Shown here one piece after another: positions 7,571 through 16,768 of a stretch of DNA of 50,092 nucleotides. Each line of letters starts with the position of its first letter. Positions within the stretch are counted from its first letter, which is position 1. Position numbers and translations under genes: made by a program. The notes beneath the pieces are model-generated. The model did no database searches. It was given only the letters and a program-made list of their open reading frames with translations, and had not been told where the DNA came from. The stretch lies in assembly GCA_021847795.1 (NCBI GenBank), contig JAJZPZ010000005.1, positions 1 through 50,092 of the forward strand. Reading direction: 5' to 3'. This stretch comes from Nitrospirota bacterium (lineage in GTDB: Bacteria; Nitrospirota; Thermodesulfovibrionia; Thermodesulfovibrionales; Dissulfurispiraceae).

Positions 7571-10150
7571 ATGCAAAAAAAACCATCCCCGGCAGACAAA
7601 AACAAATCCCGACAAGGGGAGTCTGCGGTCCTCGTAAAACAGCACGGGCGCAATCCGGGCAATCATACCGGGAGCAGGAAGGCAGAAGAAGCTTTAAAGG
7701 AAAGCGTGAGGAAATTGGCCGAAGCGCAGCGGCTTGCCCATCTCGGCAGCTGGGAGTGGGACACTTCTTCTGATAAAATAACATGGTCGGATGAACTCTA
7801 CCGCATCTTCGGCCTCGGTAAGCAGGAATTCGGGGGAACGTATCAGCGCTTTCTTGAGCTCATCCATCCGGACGACCGCAGGCGCGTTGCTGGAGCGATC
7901 AGGAATTCACTCAAAGACAGGCAGCCTTTTGACTTTTTCCACAGGACGATCCGTCCTGATGGCTCCCTCCGCATACTCCACTGCAAGGGGCGGGTTTTCA
8001 CTGATAAAGGCGGAAACATCACAAAAATGTCAGGAACAGCCCAGGACGTGACCGAGATCAAGCTCGCTGAGGAGGCGCTGCGGGATTCGGAAGAGCGGCA
8101 CAGGCTCCTGTTCGAGAGCAGTCCGCAGCCCATGTGGGTCTATGATCTCGAAACCCTTGAGTTTTTAGCCGTCAACAATGCAGCTGTCAGTCACTACGGT
8201 TATTCCCGCGAGGAATTCCTCAGCATGACCATAAAGGACATTCGCCCGGAAGAAGAGGTTCCAAGCCTCCTGGAGGAAGTTGCAAAGCTTCCCCCGGGAA
8301 TCAGGGTATCACGGGGATGGAAGCACAGGAAAAGAGACGGAACGCTCATTGATGTGGAAATCACCTCTCATGATATCGTATTCAGCGGGAAAAGCGCGCG
8401 GCTCGTCCTGGCAAAGGACATCACCAGCCAGAAGCTGGCAGAGGAGAGGCTGAGGGAGGAAAAGGGCAAGGCACAAAGATACCTGGACATCGCGGGCGTC
8501 ATGCTCCTGGCTCTTGACAGGGACGGGAGGGTTACCATGATAAACAAAAAGGGATGCGAGATCCTGGGACATGACGAGGCAGAGGTCATAGGGAAAAACT
8601 GGGTCGACACGTATATACCGGACAAAATAAGGGGCCGGGTAAAAGATGCCTTTTCCGCACTGATGTCCGGCAGTACACGACAGTATGAATATTTTGAGAG
8701 TCCCATCCTTACCGGAAAGGGAGAAGAAAAGCTCATTGCATGGCACACGGTGCTCGTCAAAGACGGGCCGGACAGGGTAACAGGCACGCTAAGCTCAGGA
8801 GAGGATATAACCGAGAGCAGGAGGATGGAAGAGGCAATCCGGTTTAATGCGTACTACGATATCCTGACGGGACTGCCGAACCGGGCGCTCCTTATAGACC
8901 ATATCATCTTTGCGCTGGACCAGGCGCAGCAGGCCCGGCAGATGATGGCGATTGTATATGTGGACCTCGACCGCTTCAAGAACGTTACCGATTCCCTGGG
9001 CCATGTCCTCGGAGACGAACTCCTGAAAACCGCGGCTGCGCGCCTGAAAACCGCGGCAAGCGAAGCCAATACCATTGCCCGCATCGGAGGCGATGAATAC
9101 GCCCTGCTGCTGTCGCGCATAACCCATGAGGACGATGCGGCAGACGTTGCGAAAAAAATCCTTGCCGCTTTCAGGAAGCCCTGGATGATCGACTCCCACA
9201 CAGCCCATGTTACGGCCAGCGTAGGCATCAGCATCTATCCCAATGACGGCAATGATGCCGAGACCTTGCTGAGAAACGCCGATATCGCGATGTCACAGGT
9301 CAAAGAGCATGGGAGGAACAATTACCAATTTTATAATTCGGCAATGAATTTCAGGGTCCTGGAACGGGTGCGGATGGAAAACAGTATTCGTTACGCGCTG
9401 GAACACGGCGGTTTTACGCTCTTCTACCAGCCGCTGATAAATATGGATACAAAACAGTTGACCGGGCTGGAGGCGCTCATACGCTGGAAGCATCCGAAGC
9501 TCGGGATGCTCGAACCGATACAGTTCATCCGACTGGCTGAAGATACAGGTCTCATCATCCCTATAGGCGAATGGGTGTTCCATACTGCCTGCGCGCAAAT
9601 CAAGAGGTGGGAAAAGGCAGGGTTCTCCCCTGTCTGTGTATCGGTAAATCTCTCGGCCGGCCAGTTCCTGCAGCCGGACCTCGTGGGAATGGTCTCCCGG
9701 GTGCTGGAAGAGACCGGCCTGGATTCAAGATGCCTTGATATCGAGATCACGGAGAGCACTGCGATGCAGGACATCGAAACCACCCTGCCGAGACTGGCAG
9801 AACTGAACAACCTTGGAATCCGTTTCTCAATTGATGATTTCGGCACCGGCTACTCGTCGCTCAGCTATTTGAAGAAGCTGCCCATACAAAAGTTGAAAAT
9901 TGATAAATCCTTTATTGCCGGCCTCATGCTGGACCCCGATTATAAAGCTATTGTGCATGCCGTCATTGTCATGGCGCACAATCTGAAGTTGGGCGTTATT
10001 GCAGAAGGCGTGGAGAACGAGGAACAATTCTCCTTCCTGCATGCGACCAAATGTGATGAGATGCAGGGATACCTGTTCAGCAGGCCCCTGCCCCCGGAAG
10101 AGGTCGAAAGATTCCTGGCTGCAGGCAAACCCCACACCCAACCGAAATGA
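7571..10150 (+). CDS. PAS-PAS-PAS-GGDEF-EAL cyclic-di-GMP protein
   Basis: An 859-residue soluble signalling protein with no membrane segment. Polar N terminus (1-40), three PAS/PAC units (about 45-165, 170-290, 300-415), GGDEF (about 425-590) and EAL (about 600-850). The cyclase signature reads GGDEY (about residue 505), and no RxxD inhibitory site precedes it (the position reads SEAN). The EAL half is canonical: EALIRW, DDFGTGYSSL, KIDKSF and the late EGVE. By comparison with the gene at 1-2151, this copy looks better kept for phosphodiesterase action and less sure as a cyclase. No clear Shine-Dalgarno before ATG 7571, so the exact start is less certain than the identity. Confidence 0.94.
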   Translation: MQKKPSPADKNKSRQGESAVLVKQHGRNPGNHTGSRKAEEALKESVRKLAEAQRLAHLGSWEWDTSSDKITWSDELYRIFGLGKQEFGGTYQRFLELIHPDDRRRVAGAIRNSLKDRQPFDFFHRTIRPDGSLRILHCKGRVFTDKGGNITKMSGTAQDVTEIKLAEEALRDSEERHRLLFESSPQPMWVYDLETLEFLAVNNAAVSHYGYSREEFLSMTIKDIRPEEEVPSLLEEVAKLPPGIRVSRGWKHRKRDGTLIDVEITSHDIVFSGKSARLVLAKDITSQKLAEERLREEKGKAQRYLDIAGVMLLALDRDGRVTMINKKGCEILGHDEAEVIGKNWVDTYIPDKIRGRVKDAFSALMSGSTRQYEYFESPILTGKGEEKLIAWHTVLVKDGPDRVTGTLSSGEDITESRRMEEAIRFNAYYDILTGLPNRALLIDHIIFALDQAQQARQMMAIVYVDLDRFKNVTDSLGHVLGDELLKTAAARLKTAASEANTIARIGGDEYALLLSRITHEDDAADVAKKILAAFRKPWMIDSHTAHVTASVGISIYPNDGNDAETLLRNADIAMSQVKEHGRNNYQFYNSAMNFRVLERVRMENSIRYALEHGGFTLFYQPLINMDTKQLTGLEALIRWKHPKLGMLEPIQFIRLAEDTGLIIPIGEWVFHTACAQIKRWEKAGFSPVCVSVNLSAGQFLQPDLVGMVSRVLEETGLDSRCLDIEITESTAMQDIETTLPRLAELNNLGIRFSIDDFGTGYSSLSYLKKLPIQKLKIDKSFIAGLMLDPDYKAIVHAVIVMAHNLKLGVIAEGVENEEQFSFLHATKCDEMQGYLFSRPLPPEEVERFLAAGKPHTQPK

Positions 10151-10184
10151 CAGGACAATGGCTTGACAGACAGAACAAGGGCGC

Positions 10185-10213
10185 TTGACTCCTGCAGGCG
10201 CTCATGGTAAGTT
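10185..10213 (+). promoter_or_regulatory. Possible promoter of YtxH-like gene
   Basis: TTGACT (10185-10190), 17-base spacer, TAAGTT (10208-10213). Good -35 and spacing, weak -10; it lies about 30 bases before the start codon. Confidence 0.35.
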
Positions 10214-10243
10214 TTAGTACTGAGCTTTTACAAGGAGGCCCTG

Positions 10244-10441
10244 ATGGACAAGTCAGATAAGAACGTAGGGTTGGTCGCACTTTTTTCCTTCCTCATCGGC
10301 GGAGCTGTCGGAGCAGGGCTTGCGCTTCTTTTAGCGCCCCAGACAGGGGCAAAAACCAGAAGGCAGATACGGCACCTGGCTGAAGATATGGCAGACCAGG
10401 CTTCGGAATACGCCGGCATATTGAAGAAAAAAGTCTTCTGA
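10244..10441 (+). CDS. YtxH-domain small membrane protein
   Basis: A 65-residue protein with one N-terminal membrane segment (about 9-31, rich in G/A/L, with the family's ALLLAPQTG-type exit) followed by a basic/amphipathic helix (KTRRQIRHLAEDMADQA). This is the classic YtxH layout, often stress-linked, exact role unknown. AAGGAGG ahead of ATG 10244 gives a firm start. Confidence 0.85.
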   Translation: MDKSDKNVGLVALFSFLIGGAVGAGLALLLAPQTGAKTRRQIRHLAEDMADQASEYAGILKKKVF

Positions 10442-10667
10442 TATACGGGGATTATCGCCTTACCGGGTGGGTTGAGGCCCATAGGTTGCAGTGCAATAAG
10501 CGCAGCAACACGCTAAACACCGTCATGTTTTCAGGAGTTTGCCGCTCACTACCGCTGCACTGCTGCGCTTTGGCGCGCACTCCGGCGGCCCGGTTTTCCC
10601 GCTATGAACAATTGCAGGCCTGCTGCTTCCCAGGCGCCTGCTGCAGGCCGCTCTCCAGGAGTTCCCT

Positions 10668-11108
10668 ATGGCAAACGACACAGTACTCTTGCGATGCCCG
10701 GCATGCAAAACAGTGAACCGCGTCCCCGTACGGAAACTGGGAGATCTGCCCAGATGCGGAAAGTGCAGGGCCTTGCTGGAATTTCCGGGAGCCCCGGTTG
10801 CAGTGACCGCTTCAGGTTTTGCAGAGGAGATCCTGCAGTGGCCGGGGGCTGTGCTTGCCGAGTTCTGGTCTCCTACATGCGGGGTCTGCCGCTCACTGGA
10901 GCCGGATATATATGCCCTGGCCCGCCGGAGGTCGGGGAGGCTTAAAGTTGCGACAATCAATGTGCTGCAGGAATCATCGCTTGCGAACCGGTTCCAGATA
11001 CGGGCTGTCCCACTGTTCCTCCTCTACAGGCATGGCATAAAGGTCGGGGAGATGAAGGGCGGACTGCCGAAAGCCCAATTGGAAGCATGGATCGATTCCT
11101 TGTTATAG
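10668..11108 (+). CDS. Thioredoxin with N-terminal zinc ribbon (TrxC-like)
   Basis: A 146-residue cytoplasmic thioredoxin of the Trx2/TrxC layout. An N-terminal zinc ribbon (CPAC at about 10-13 and CGKC at about 30-33) precedes a thioredoxin fold (about 45-146). The active site is WSPTCGVC, that is CGVC where CGPC is usual; the Pro to Val change should alter redox potential. The cis-Pro motif (RAVPLF) is present. A GGAG-type site precedes ATG 10668. It begins a rightward run with the DUF1189-like and DJ-1-like genes, suggesting an oxidative/carbonyl stress group. Confidence 0.9.
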   Translation: MANDTVLLRCPACKTVNRVPVRKLGDLPRCGKCRALLEFPGAPVAVTASGFAEEILQWPGAVLAEFWSPTCGVCRSLEPDIYALARRRSGRLKVATINVLQESSLANRFQIRAVPLFLLYRHGIKVGEMKGGLPKAQLEAWIDSLL

Positions 11109-11276
11109 AAGAGGCGAACAGGAAAGGCGGCTGGGACACATATCTGCCGTGCTGGTAGAGATATGAGTTCAGGGTAATATGCCGGGCCCGTAGGGCCTCT
11201 TCTTTCGTATCTCACCGGTTGTTCCGCAGCGCCCCACCTTGCATCTGCAGTGCAAACATGGTTAGAATCAAGAGTT

Positions 11277-12071
11277 ATGAGAAGATACACCATTTTCCAT
11301 CCCTTGTTCATGTCCTACTATTCGGATCCCCTTTATAAAGATGTCGCCAGGAACTGGAAAGGATACGGGCTTGCCTATCTGGTCCTTCTCCTGGCGCTGT
11401 GCCTGGCGCCTGAAATGGTCAGACTGCAGGGGGACATCTCTGATGTCCTCGCCTCAGAGGCGCCCGGGTTTGTCAGCCAGGTCCCTGTGATTTCAATCTC
11501 AAAAGGGCAGGTATCGATGGACAAGCCGTCGCCCTATTTCATCACCTATCCCGATAAAAGCAAGACCTTTGCGATCATAGACACATCGGGCAAATATACT
11601 TCTCTCGGCAATGACGGCACAGCCGTTCTCCTGACCGGTACAAAATTGCTTGTCAGGCGAACCCCCGATGATGATGTAAATGTTTTTGATCTCGCGGGAA
11701 TCGATCACCTCATTATCGATCAGAAGCAGGTTTATGCATGGATACGGCTGATCAGGGACTGGTCTGCCTTTGTGCTTTACCCGGTCACCCTTCTTTTTAC
11801 CTTTCTCTATCAGATGACCCAGGTGCTCCTCTGCGCAGCAATCGGCACGCTCTTTGCAAAACGGTTCCGGACAGACCTGGGATACAAGCCGCTGATCCGC
11901 CTGTCGGCAGTTGCATACACCCCGGCCATGATCCTGCAGGCGCTGCACGCTCTGCTGGGCATCGGGTTCCCCTACGGCCCATCCATAACCTTTCTGATCA
12001 CAGCCGGCTATTTATACCATGCTGTCGGGGTGGTTTCCGAAAAAGAAACTGCCGAAGCAGTTAAATATTAA
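11277..12071 (+). CDS. DUF1189-like multi-pass membrane protein
   Basis: A 264-residue membrane protein of unknown function that resembles DUF1189. It has an N-terminal membrane segment (about 28-48), a ~115-residue outside domain with repeated beta-like stretches, then about three to four membrane helices (about 155-255). I chose ATG 11277 because the longer frame starts with GTG and has no ribosome-binding site; the site before 11277 (AAGAG) is also weak. The gene ends 12 bases before the DJ-1 gene, so they are likely co-transcribed. Confidence 0.75.
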   Translation: MRRYTIFHPLFMSYYSDPLYKDVARNWKGYGLAYLVLLLALCLAPEMVRLQGDISDVLASEAPGFVSQVPVISISKGQVSMDKPSPYFITYPDKSKTFAIIDTSGKYTSLGNDGTAVLLTGTKLLVRRTPDDDVNVFDLAGIDHLIIDQKQVYAWIRLIRDWSAFVLYPVTLLFTFLYQMTQVLLCAAIGTLFAKRFRTDLGYKPLIRLSAVAYTPAMILQALHALLGIGFPYGPSITFLITAGYLYHAVGVVSEKETAEAVKY

Positions 12072-12083
12072 GGGAGGAACACT

Positions 12084-12641
12084 ATGCCGAAAGTACTCAT
12101 ACCCCTTGCAGACGGGTTCGAAGAAGTGGAAGCTGTCGCCCTTGTCGATGTTTTGCGAAGAGCAGGCATCGAAGTGGTCACTGCAGGACTGCACTCAGGC
12201 CCTGTTGTCAGCGCACGGGGAATAAAAGTCATCCCTGATGCCGCTATAGACGGAGTAAGCGCGGATGATTTCGATATGATTGTCCTGCCCGGGGGGCAGC
12301 CCGGCTCAGACAACCTGAACGCCGATGAAAGGGTCAGGGCCCTGATCAAGGATTTCTACGGCAAGGGCAAGCTTACGGGCGCCATATGCGCGGCGCCCTA
12401 TGTGCTGGCGAACACGGGCATTCTCGCAGGCAAGCACGTAACAGCCTTCCCCTCGTACAGTGACAAGCTCGGCACTGCCCTCTACGAGGAAAGCAGTGTC
12501 GTGGAGGACGGGAACATCCTGACCAGCAGGGGCCCGGGCACTGCGCTGTGTTTCGGTCTTGCAATTGCCGAAAAGCTGGCAGGGAAAGAAAAAGCACGCT
12601 CAATAAAAGAAGCGATGCTGCTGCAGAAGTGCTGCGATTGA
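12084..12641 (+). CDS. DJ-1/PfpI family protein (YajL-like)
   Basis: A 185-residue cytoplasmic protein of the DJ-1/ThiJ/PfpI superfamily. The conserved Glu (ADGFEEVEA, about 9-17) and the nucleophile-elbow Cys (GAICAAP, Cys about 106) are present, with the GGQPGSDNL loop between them. Family members act as glyoxalase/deglycase or redox chaperones, and this subgroup (DJ-1/YajL type) fits repair or detoxification of carbonyl damage. GGGAGG before ATG 12084 supports the start. Operon with the upstream membrane protein. Confidence 0.92.
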   Translation: MPKVLIPLADGFEEVEAVALVDVLRRAGIEVVTAGLHSGPVVSARGIKVIPDAAIDGVSADDFDMIVLPGGQPGSDNLNADERVRALIKDFYGKGKLTGAICAAPYVLANTGILAGKHVTAFPSYSDKLGTALYEESSVVEDGNILTSRGPGTALCFGLAIAEKLAGKEKARSIKEAMLLQKCCD

Positions 12642-12861
12642 TCCGGGACCGTAAATTCTTCCATGCATATTCACTATGTCCAGGCAATCCGTGCAAGGCA
12701 GGATTTCCTGCGTGATGTGAATCACGGAACGTAAAACCGGGCAGGAGCTATACTATCCGGCATATGGGCCTGCATATGGGCCTGCAGCATGCCCGGCAGC
12801 CTCATCCGGAAACAGATGCCGGATGCCTATTAAAAAATAAAAAGTTGAGGAAATTTATTCA

Positions 12862-13689
12862 ATGAGAAACATGTTGCTGTCTTTGTCCGTATCCATGCTC
12901 CTCCTCGTCCTTCCGGGGCTTTCCCAGGCAAAGGGCGATCTGAAGGAGCAGTCAGGCGAGCACCATTCCACCGGGGTTCGGGTCCCCATTCTCTTGTATC
13001 ACCGTTTCGGCCCCGTGGTTGCAGACGGGATGACGATCACCACGCCTGTGTTCGAATCCCATCTGAAATATCTCCGGGACAACGGCTACACCGTGATCCC
13101 CCTGAGGCAGTTGGTGAACTACTATCTGCGCAAGGGGCCTCCCCCTGCCCCGAAGTCCGTGGTAATCGCGGCCGATGACGGGCACAAGTCGGTCTATACG
13201 TATATGCTCCCGCTGGTGAAGAAATACCATGTGCCGGTGACCCTTTTCCTCTACCCCTCGGCCATATCCAATGCCTCCTATGCCATGACATGGGACCAGC
13301 TCAGGGACCTCAAAAAGACAGGCCTCTTCGACTTCCAGGGCCATACCTACTGGCACCCGAATTTCAAAAAGGACAAAAAGAAGATGTCTTCAGCCGAGTT
13401 CGGGAAGTCCGTGGATATGCAGTTGACCAAATCAAAGGCAAAACTGGAGAAGGAATTGGGCGTCCGGATAGATATGCTTGCCTGGCCCTTCGGTATCTAT
13501 GACGACTGGCTCCTTGCCAGGGCGAAGGCAGCAGGTTATATCGCCACGTTCACCATAGAGGGTCGCCATGCAACCGCCTCGGACAATGTTATGAAGCTGC
13601 CCCGCTACCTGCTGATCAATGCGGACAAAGGCAAAGCATTCGGGAGGATTGTGGAAGGAAGCGCCCCGCACCGGGACCTCGCCTATTAA
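12862..13689 (+). CDS. Secreted polysaccharide deacetylase (CE4 fold)
   Basis: A 275-residue exported protein with a signal peptide (1-24, ending SQA-KG) and a NodB-type deacetylase domain (about 40-255). The entry motif is PILLYHRFG. The catalytic/metal block reads AADDGHKS where TFDDG is typical, keeping both Asp. The GHTYWHP block supplies the two metal His. The WPFGIYDD block matches the later motif. It resembles the deacetylase half of PgaB-type enzymes, which de-N-acetylate cell-surface glycans. AAAGTTGAGG precedes ATG 12862. No glycan synthase gene is near, so the polymer is unknown. Confidence 0.88.
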   Translation: MRNMLLSLSVSMLLLVLPGLSQAKGDLKEQSGEHHSTGVRVPILLYHRFGPVVADGMTITTPVFESHLKYLRDNGYTVIPLRQLVNYYLRKGPPPAPKSVVIAADDGHKSVYTYMLPLVKKYHVPVTLFLYPSAISNASYAMTWDQLRDLKKTGLFDFQGHTYWHPNFKKDKKKMSSAEFGKSVDMQLTKSKAKLEKELGVRIDMLAWPFGIYDDWLLARAKAAGYIATFTIEGRHATASDNVMKLPRYLLINADKGKAFGRIVEGSAPHRDLAY

Positions 13690-13755
13690 GATTAAGCGCA
13701 TCCGATAAAATAAACAGCCTTGAATCCGGGGGGGGACTGTCCCCGGCGCCGGCAA

Positions 13756-14085
13756 TCACCTGTTTGACTTCTTTTCCCCCGGCAGGTTTGCCCAGAGGCA
13801 GCTGCTTCCGAAATCAGCCGGCCCCGAATAATCTTTGCAGACCTGGGGTCTTTTTTCATAGATATCGCATCCCGCGGCTGTGAGGTGGGGGCAGGAATGC
13901 CTCAGGCTCAGCACAAGCATGTCCCCCGATCTCTCCACACTGAATCCCCGTGCTTCGTAAAAATGGATCAATTCTTCGGCTGTATTGACATACATATCCG
14001 GATGGGTATAGATGCCGACTTCCCTGCAGCACTTCATGCAGGAAACACATAACTTCTGCTTTTCCGTAATCTTGTCCGTGTCCAT
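13756..14085 (-). CDS. YkgJ-family cysteine-cluster protein
   Basis: A 109-residue protein of the YkgJ/UPF0153 group, which carries a cysteine cluster thought to bind zinc or iron. Cysteines: CVSCMKCC near the N terminus, CPHLTAAGC, CKDY and a final CLW. The hallmark CxxCxxCC and CxxY patterns are kept. I use ATG 14085; a GTG at 14130 would add 15 residues and would sit four bases after the AsmA stop, so either start is possible. Likely co-transcribed with asmA. Function unknown. Confidence 0.78.
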   Translation of the reverse strand: MDTDKITEKQKLCVSCMKCCREVGIYTHPDMYVNTAEELIHFYEARGFSVERSGDMLVLSLRHSCPHLTAAGCDIYEKRPQVCKDYSGPADFGSSCLWANLPGEKKSNR

Positions 14086-14133
14086 TCTCCAGTAATAGTA
14101 AAGACTTTCTTTTATAAAAAGCAACAGCACGGC

Positions 14134-15816
14134 TCACTTCCCGAAAATCCCCCTGAGGAGGTCCCCCGGGCCTTTCCCCTGCTGCTGTTTTCCGCTCTCT
14201 TCCTTTTGCGGCGCCAGGCCCTTGAAAAGCCTCTTCTCGATCTCTCCCTGCAATCCTTTTTGAAACTGTTTGCCGAGGCCCGCGGTGTTCAGCCCGACAG
14301 CAGGCTTATCAAGGGTCCCGCCTATCTTCAAAGGTATGACACTCCAGCCCTCTTTGCTCTTGAGGAACCCGGCAAATTTTGCATTCCCGGAGAGTTTGGC
14401 GGCAAGCAGGGGCGACAGACTCATATCCGTCAAAATGTTCAGACGCTTGTCAAACCCGACATCACCGGCCGGGTTCAGCCTGAGTTGCCTTGAATTCATA
14501 GTTCCCTGCAGGTAGATTTTCATTCCCCTTATAGTGAAATCAAAATGCGCTCTATCAAAGTTGGGAGACCTCAGGTCATCTATCCCGGTAAAGAGCGCAA
14601 GGGTACGGGTGATGTTCGAACTCTTCACCTCCACCTTATTCAGATCTACCATGCCCTTTCCAGTAAGGGTGCTCTTTATTGCCCTCACCGCATCGGCGCT
14701 TCCGGGTGCATATCTGAAATTCATGTTCCCTTTCGCAACTCCTGCTGCATTCACCTTGTCGCCGCCTGCGAGGTTCATCTGCACCGGGGCCAGGACCATC
14801 ACATCGTCTTTATACCGGTAGCCCATCATGAAGTCCTTGATAGTGTAGCCGCCGTAATAAGCGGTACCTATACTGACCTGGCCCGAAGCCCTGAGCGCCG
14901 TCTTTTTGGTCTGCGCCACTCTGTAGATCCGGTATCCCCGGATTTCCGCAGGCAGTCCGGGGATACCCCCCTTGCCTGATTCCTGCAAGGCAACAGGCCG
15001 CGCCCTCTCCTGCGGAATAAGCCGGTCGAGATCGAGCTGTTTTGAGGAGAAGTTGAGTCGGATGTCAGGCGCTTCCTGGTAATTCCTGATTATGCCTGTA
15101 GTGCTCACGCTGTCTTTACCCACCACGGTGTTGAGAGCGACCTTGATAGTGCTTTCAGCCACCTCTATTTTGCCCGAGGTGTTGGTCCGCACCCCGCCCG
15201 GGGCAGCAGTCAAACTCCTGAGATCGGCATGGCCCGTTACGGCAAGGCCCCCGGCAATGGAGGCCTTCAGGACCATATCCGATATATCGGCAGTAACATC
15301 TGGGATCTTTTTCTGATCGTCGGTGAACTTTATGGTCCCGTCGCTGATGTGTATCCTGTCCGCAGCAAGGGTAAAGGGGACCCCGCCCTTCTCTTCCGGC
15401 TTTTTCCCCTTTGCCGCTTCAGCGCTTCTGCCCGGGATGTCGGTAAAGTTATAGGCGCCGCTCTTCTCCCTTTTTATTGCGATATAGGGAGAGGTGATTT
15501 CCAGCTTGTTGATGACCAACTGCTTCCGCAGCAAGGGAAGAAGGCTGTAGTAAAGGGTAAACTCCTGCATCCTGACGAAATCCTGATTGCTGCCGCGCTC
15601 TTTGATATCCAACCCTTTGATGACCACGCCCTTGAATACGGCAATGTCTATTTTATCGATAGTCACTGTTCTTCCCGTAAGGGCCTCCAGCCTCGGGATG
15701 ACAAGCGCCTTCAGCCTTTCTCCACTCAGGTAGCTCTTTACAAATATGCTGAATCCCAGCAAGAGAATGACCACGATCCCCAGTGCTGTTCCGACAATCC
15801 AGGCCGCCTTCCTCAT
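14134..15816 (-). CDS. AsmA-family inner-membrane-anchored protein
   Basis: A 560-residue protein anchored by one N-terminal helix (about 5-27), with the rest periplasmic. The opening block SGERLKALVIPRLEALTGRTVTIDKI and the following GLDIKE/YYSLLPLL stretches match the AsmA N-terminal domain. The long middle is beta-rich, as in bridge-like lipid-transfer proteins of this superfamily, and the tail has an AsmA C-terminal block (GTLDKPAVGLN). AAGGAGG precedes ATG 15816. Presumed role: outer-membrane assembly or phospholipid transfer. Shorter than YhdP/TamB, typical for AsmA. Confidence 0.88.
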   Translation of the reverse strand: MRKAAWIVGTALGIVVILLLGFSIFVKSYLSGERLKALVIPRLEALTGRTVTIDKIDIAVFKGVVIKGLDIKERGSNQDFVRMQEFTLYYSLLPLLRKQLVINKLEITSPYIAIKREKSGAYNFTDIPGRSAEAAKGKKPEEKGGVPFTLAADRIHISDGTIKFTDDQKKIPDVTADISDMVLKASIAGGLAVTGHADLRSLTAAPGGVRTNTSGKIEVAESTIKVALNTVVGKDSVSTTGIIRNYQEAPDIRLNFSSKQLDLDRLIPQERARPVALQESGKGGIPGLPAEIRGYRIYRVAQTKKTALRASGQVSIGTAYYGGYTIKDFMMGYRYKDDVMVLAPVQMNLAGGDKVNAAGVAKGNMNFRYAPGSADAVRAIKSTLTGKGMVDLNKVEVKSSNITRTLALFTGIDDLRSPNFDRAHFDFTIRGMKIYLQGTMNSRQLRLNPAGDVGFDKRLNILTDMSLSPLLAAKLSGNAKFAGFLKSKEGWSVIPLKIGGTLDKPAVGLNTAGLGKQFQKGLQGEIEKRLFKGLAPQKEESGKQQQGKGPGDLLRGIFGK

Positions 15817-15986
15817 ATTTCACCTCCTTAACTGCATGCAAGAGGCTATGGAGGAAAACAGAGAGGACAAGAACGGCTTTGCCTTTATTGCCTATAGCCC
15901 CTCGCTCGTATTATTTAAAGTATAGGGGATTGAAAGGGAAGTTTCTATTGGATTTCATAATCCGCAGGCACTTGGAGCAAAAACAT

Positions 15987-16104
15987 CGAAACGGCAAAAG
16001 AGAGATTGCTTCGGGATACGGCCCCTCGCAATGACAGATAACCTATCCCCGTATTGCCGTCATTGCGAGCCCGGCCTTATCGGGCGCGGCAATCTCGCCG
16101 TTTC
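15987..16104. repeat. Nested inverted-repeat intergenic element
   Basis: The outer arms (GAAACGGC...GAGATTGC near 15988-16009, and GCAATCTCGCCGTTTC near 16089-16104) are inverted copies, the left arm carrying a small insertion. The inner arms CTCGCAATGAC (16025-16035) and GTCATTGCGAG (16059-16069) are perfect. The GTCATTGCGAG / GCAATCTC text is common in REP-like elements of many proteobacterial and Nitrospirota genomes. No coding capacity. Confidence 0.75.
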
Positions 16105-16199
16105 CTCATGGATTATCGCTTTGATGCGCCGGCCCTAGGGCCAACAGTGCTCATGGTTGGGTTGTGAATTTTGCTATAATTTTGAATAAGGGCAGGGCA

Positions 16200-16526
16200 A
16201 TGAAGAAACCGAAGAAACCTTCCATCCCTCAGGAAAGACACGAGACCATTCGCCGGAGCATACAGGAGGCGCTCAGGGGGCGCACTCTTTCGGCAAAAGA
16301 CCTTTCGTCTGAAGTCGGGATTCCGGAAAAAGAAGTCTGGGGCCACCTTGAACATGTCCGCAAAACGCTCAACAAAAAGGAGCATCACCTCGCCGTCACC
16401 CCCGCAGAATGCAAAAAATGCGGCTTCGTGTTCCGGAAAAGAGAGAGGCTCAGCAAGCCCGGCAAATGTCCTGTATGCAAAAGCCAGGCAATACATGAGC
16501 CCACGTTCTCGATTCATAATGTGTGA
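16200..16526 (+). CDS. Small HTH plus zinc-ribbon transcriptional regulator (COG3357-like)
   Basis: A 108-residue cytoplasmic protein. Residues ~8-55 form a winged-HTH-like segment (TIRRSIQEAL...LSSEVGIPEKEVWGHLEHV). Residues ~66-100 hold a zinc ribbon with CKKC and CPVC. This matches the HTH plus Zn-ribbon group (COG3357), found mainly in archaea and deltaproteobacteria; its targets are unknown. A perfect TATAAT at 16175-16180 lies about 20 bases before ATG 16200, which favours this start over an in-frame GTG at 16164 that overlaps the box. Monocistronic. Confidence 0.85.
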   Translation: MKKPKKPSIPQERHETIRRSIQEALRGRTLSAKDLSSEVGIPEKEVWGHLEHVRKTLNKKEHHLAVTPAECKKCGFVFRKRERLSKPGKCPVCKSQAIHEPTFSIHNV

Positions 16527-16539
16527 ATTTAAGGCAGAC

Positions 16540-16768
16540 ACTAGTGGTCCGTCACAGATGAAATTAAAGAATTCCGTAGTAACCCCTCCCAACCTCCCCT
16601 TAACCCAAGGGGAGGAACTTATTCCCCCTCCTAATTTTAGGAGGGGTGTCCGAAGGACGGGGTGGTAATTGAATGAAAACTCATCTCTCCATAACCAACC
16701 ACCCCTGCCCCTCCTTAACCAAGGAGGGGAGCTTACGACCACAGAGACAAGTGTGACAACGTACTAGT
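16540..16768. mobile_element. MITE-like element with ACTAGT terminal inverted repeats
   Basis: The ends are imperfect inverted repeats of 18 bases: ACTAGTGGTCCGTCACAG (16540-16557) and the complement of GTGTGACAACGTACTAGT (16751-16768). Inside are two G/C hairpins of the CCTCCCCTT/AAGGGGAGG type (about 16589-16612 and 16709-16732). There is no transposase. It marks the left edge of the AT-richer metal-resistance segment and may supply the last codons of the small gene at 16733-16939. Confidence 0.6.

Noticed and set aside
15229-15831. 200-codon plus-strand frame opposite asmA
   Set aside because: No start site, no family features; asmA on the other strand has a clear anchor and ribosome-binding site.
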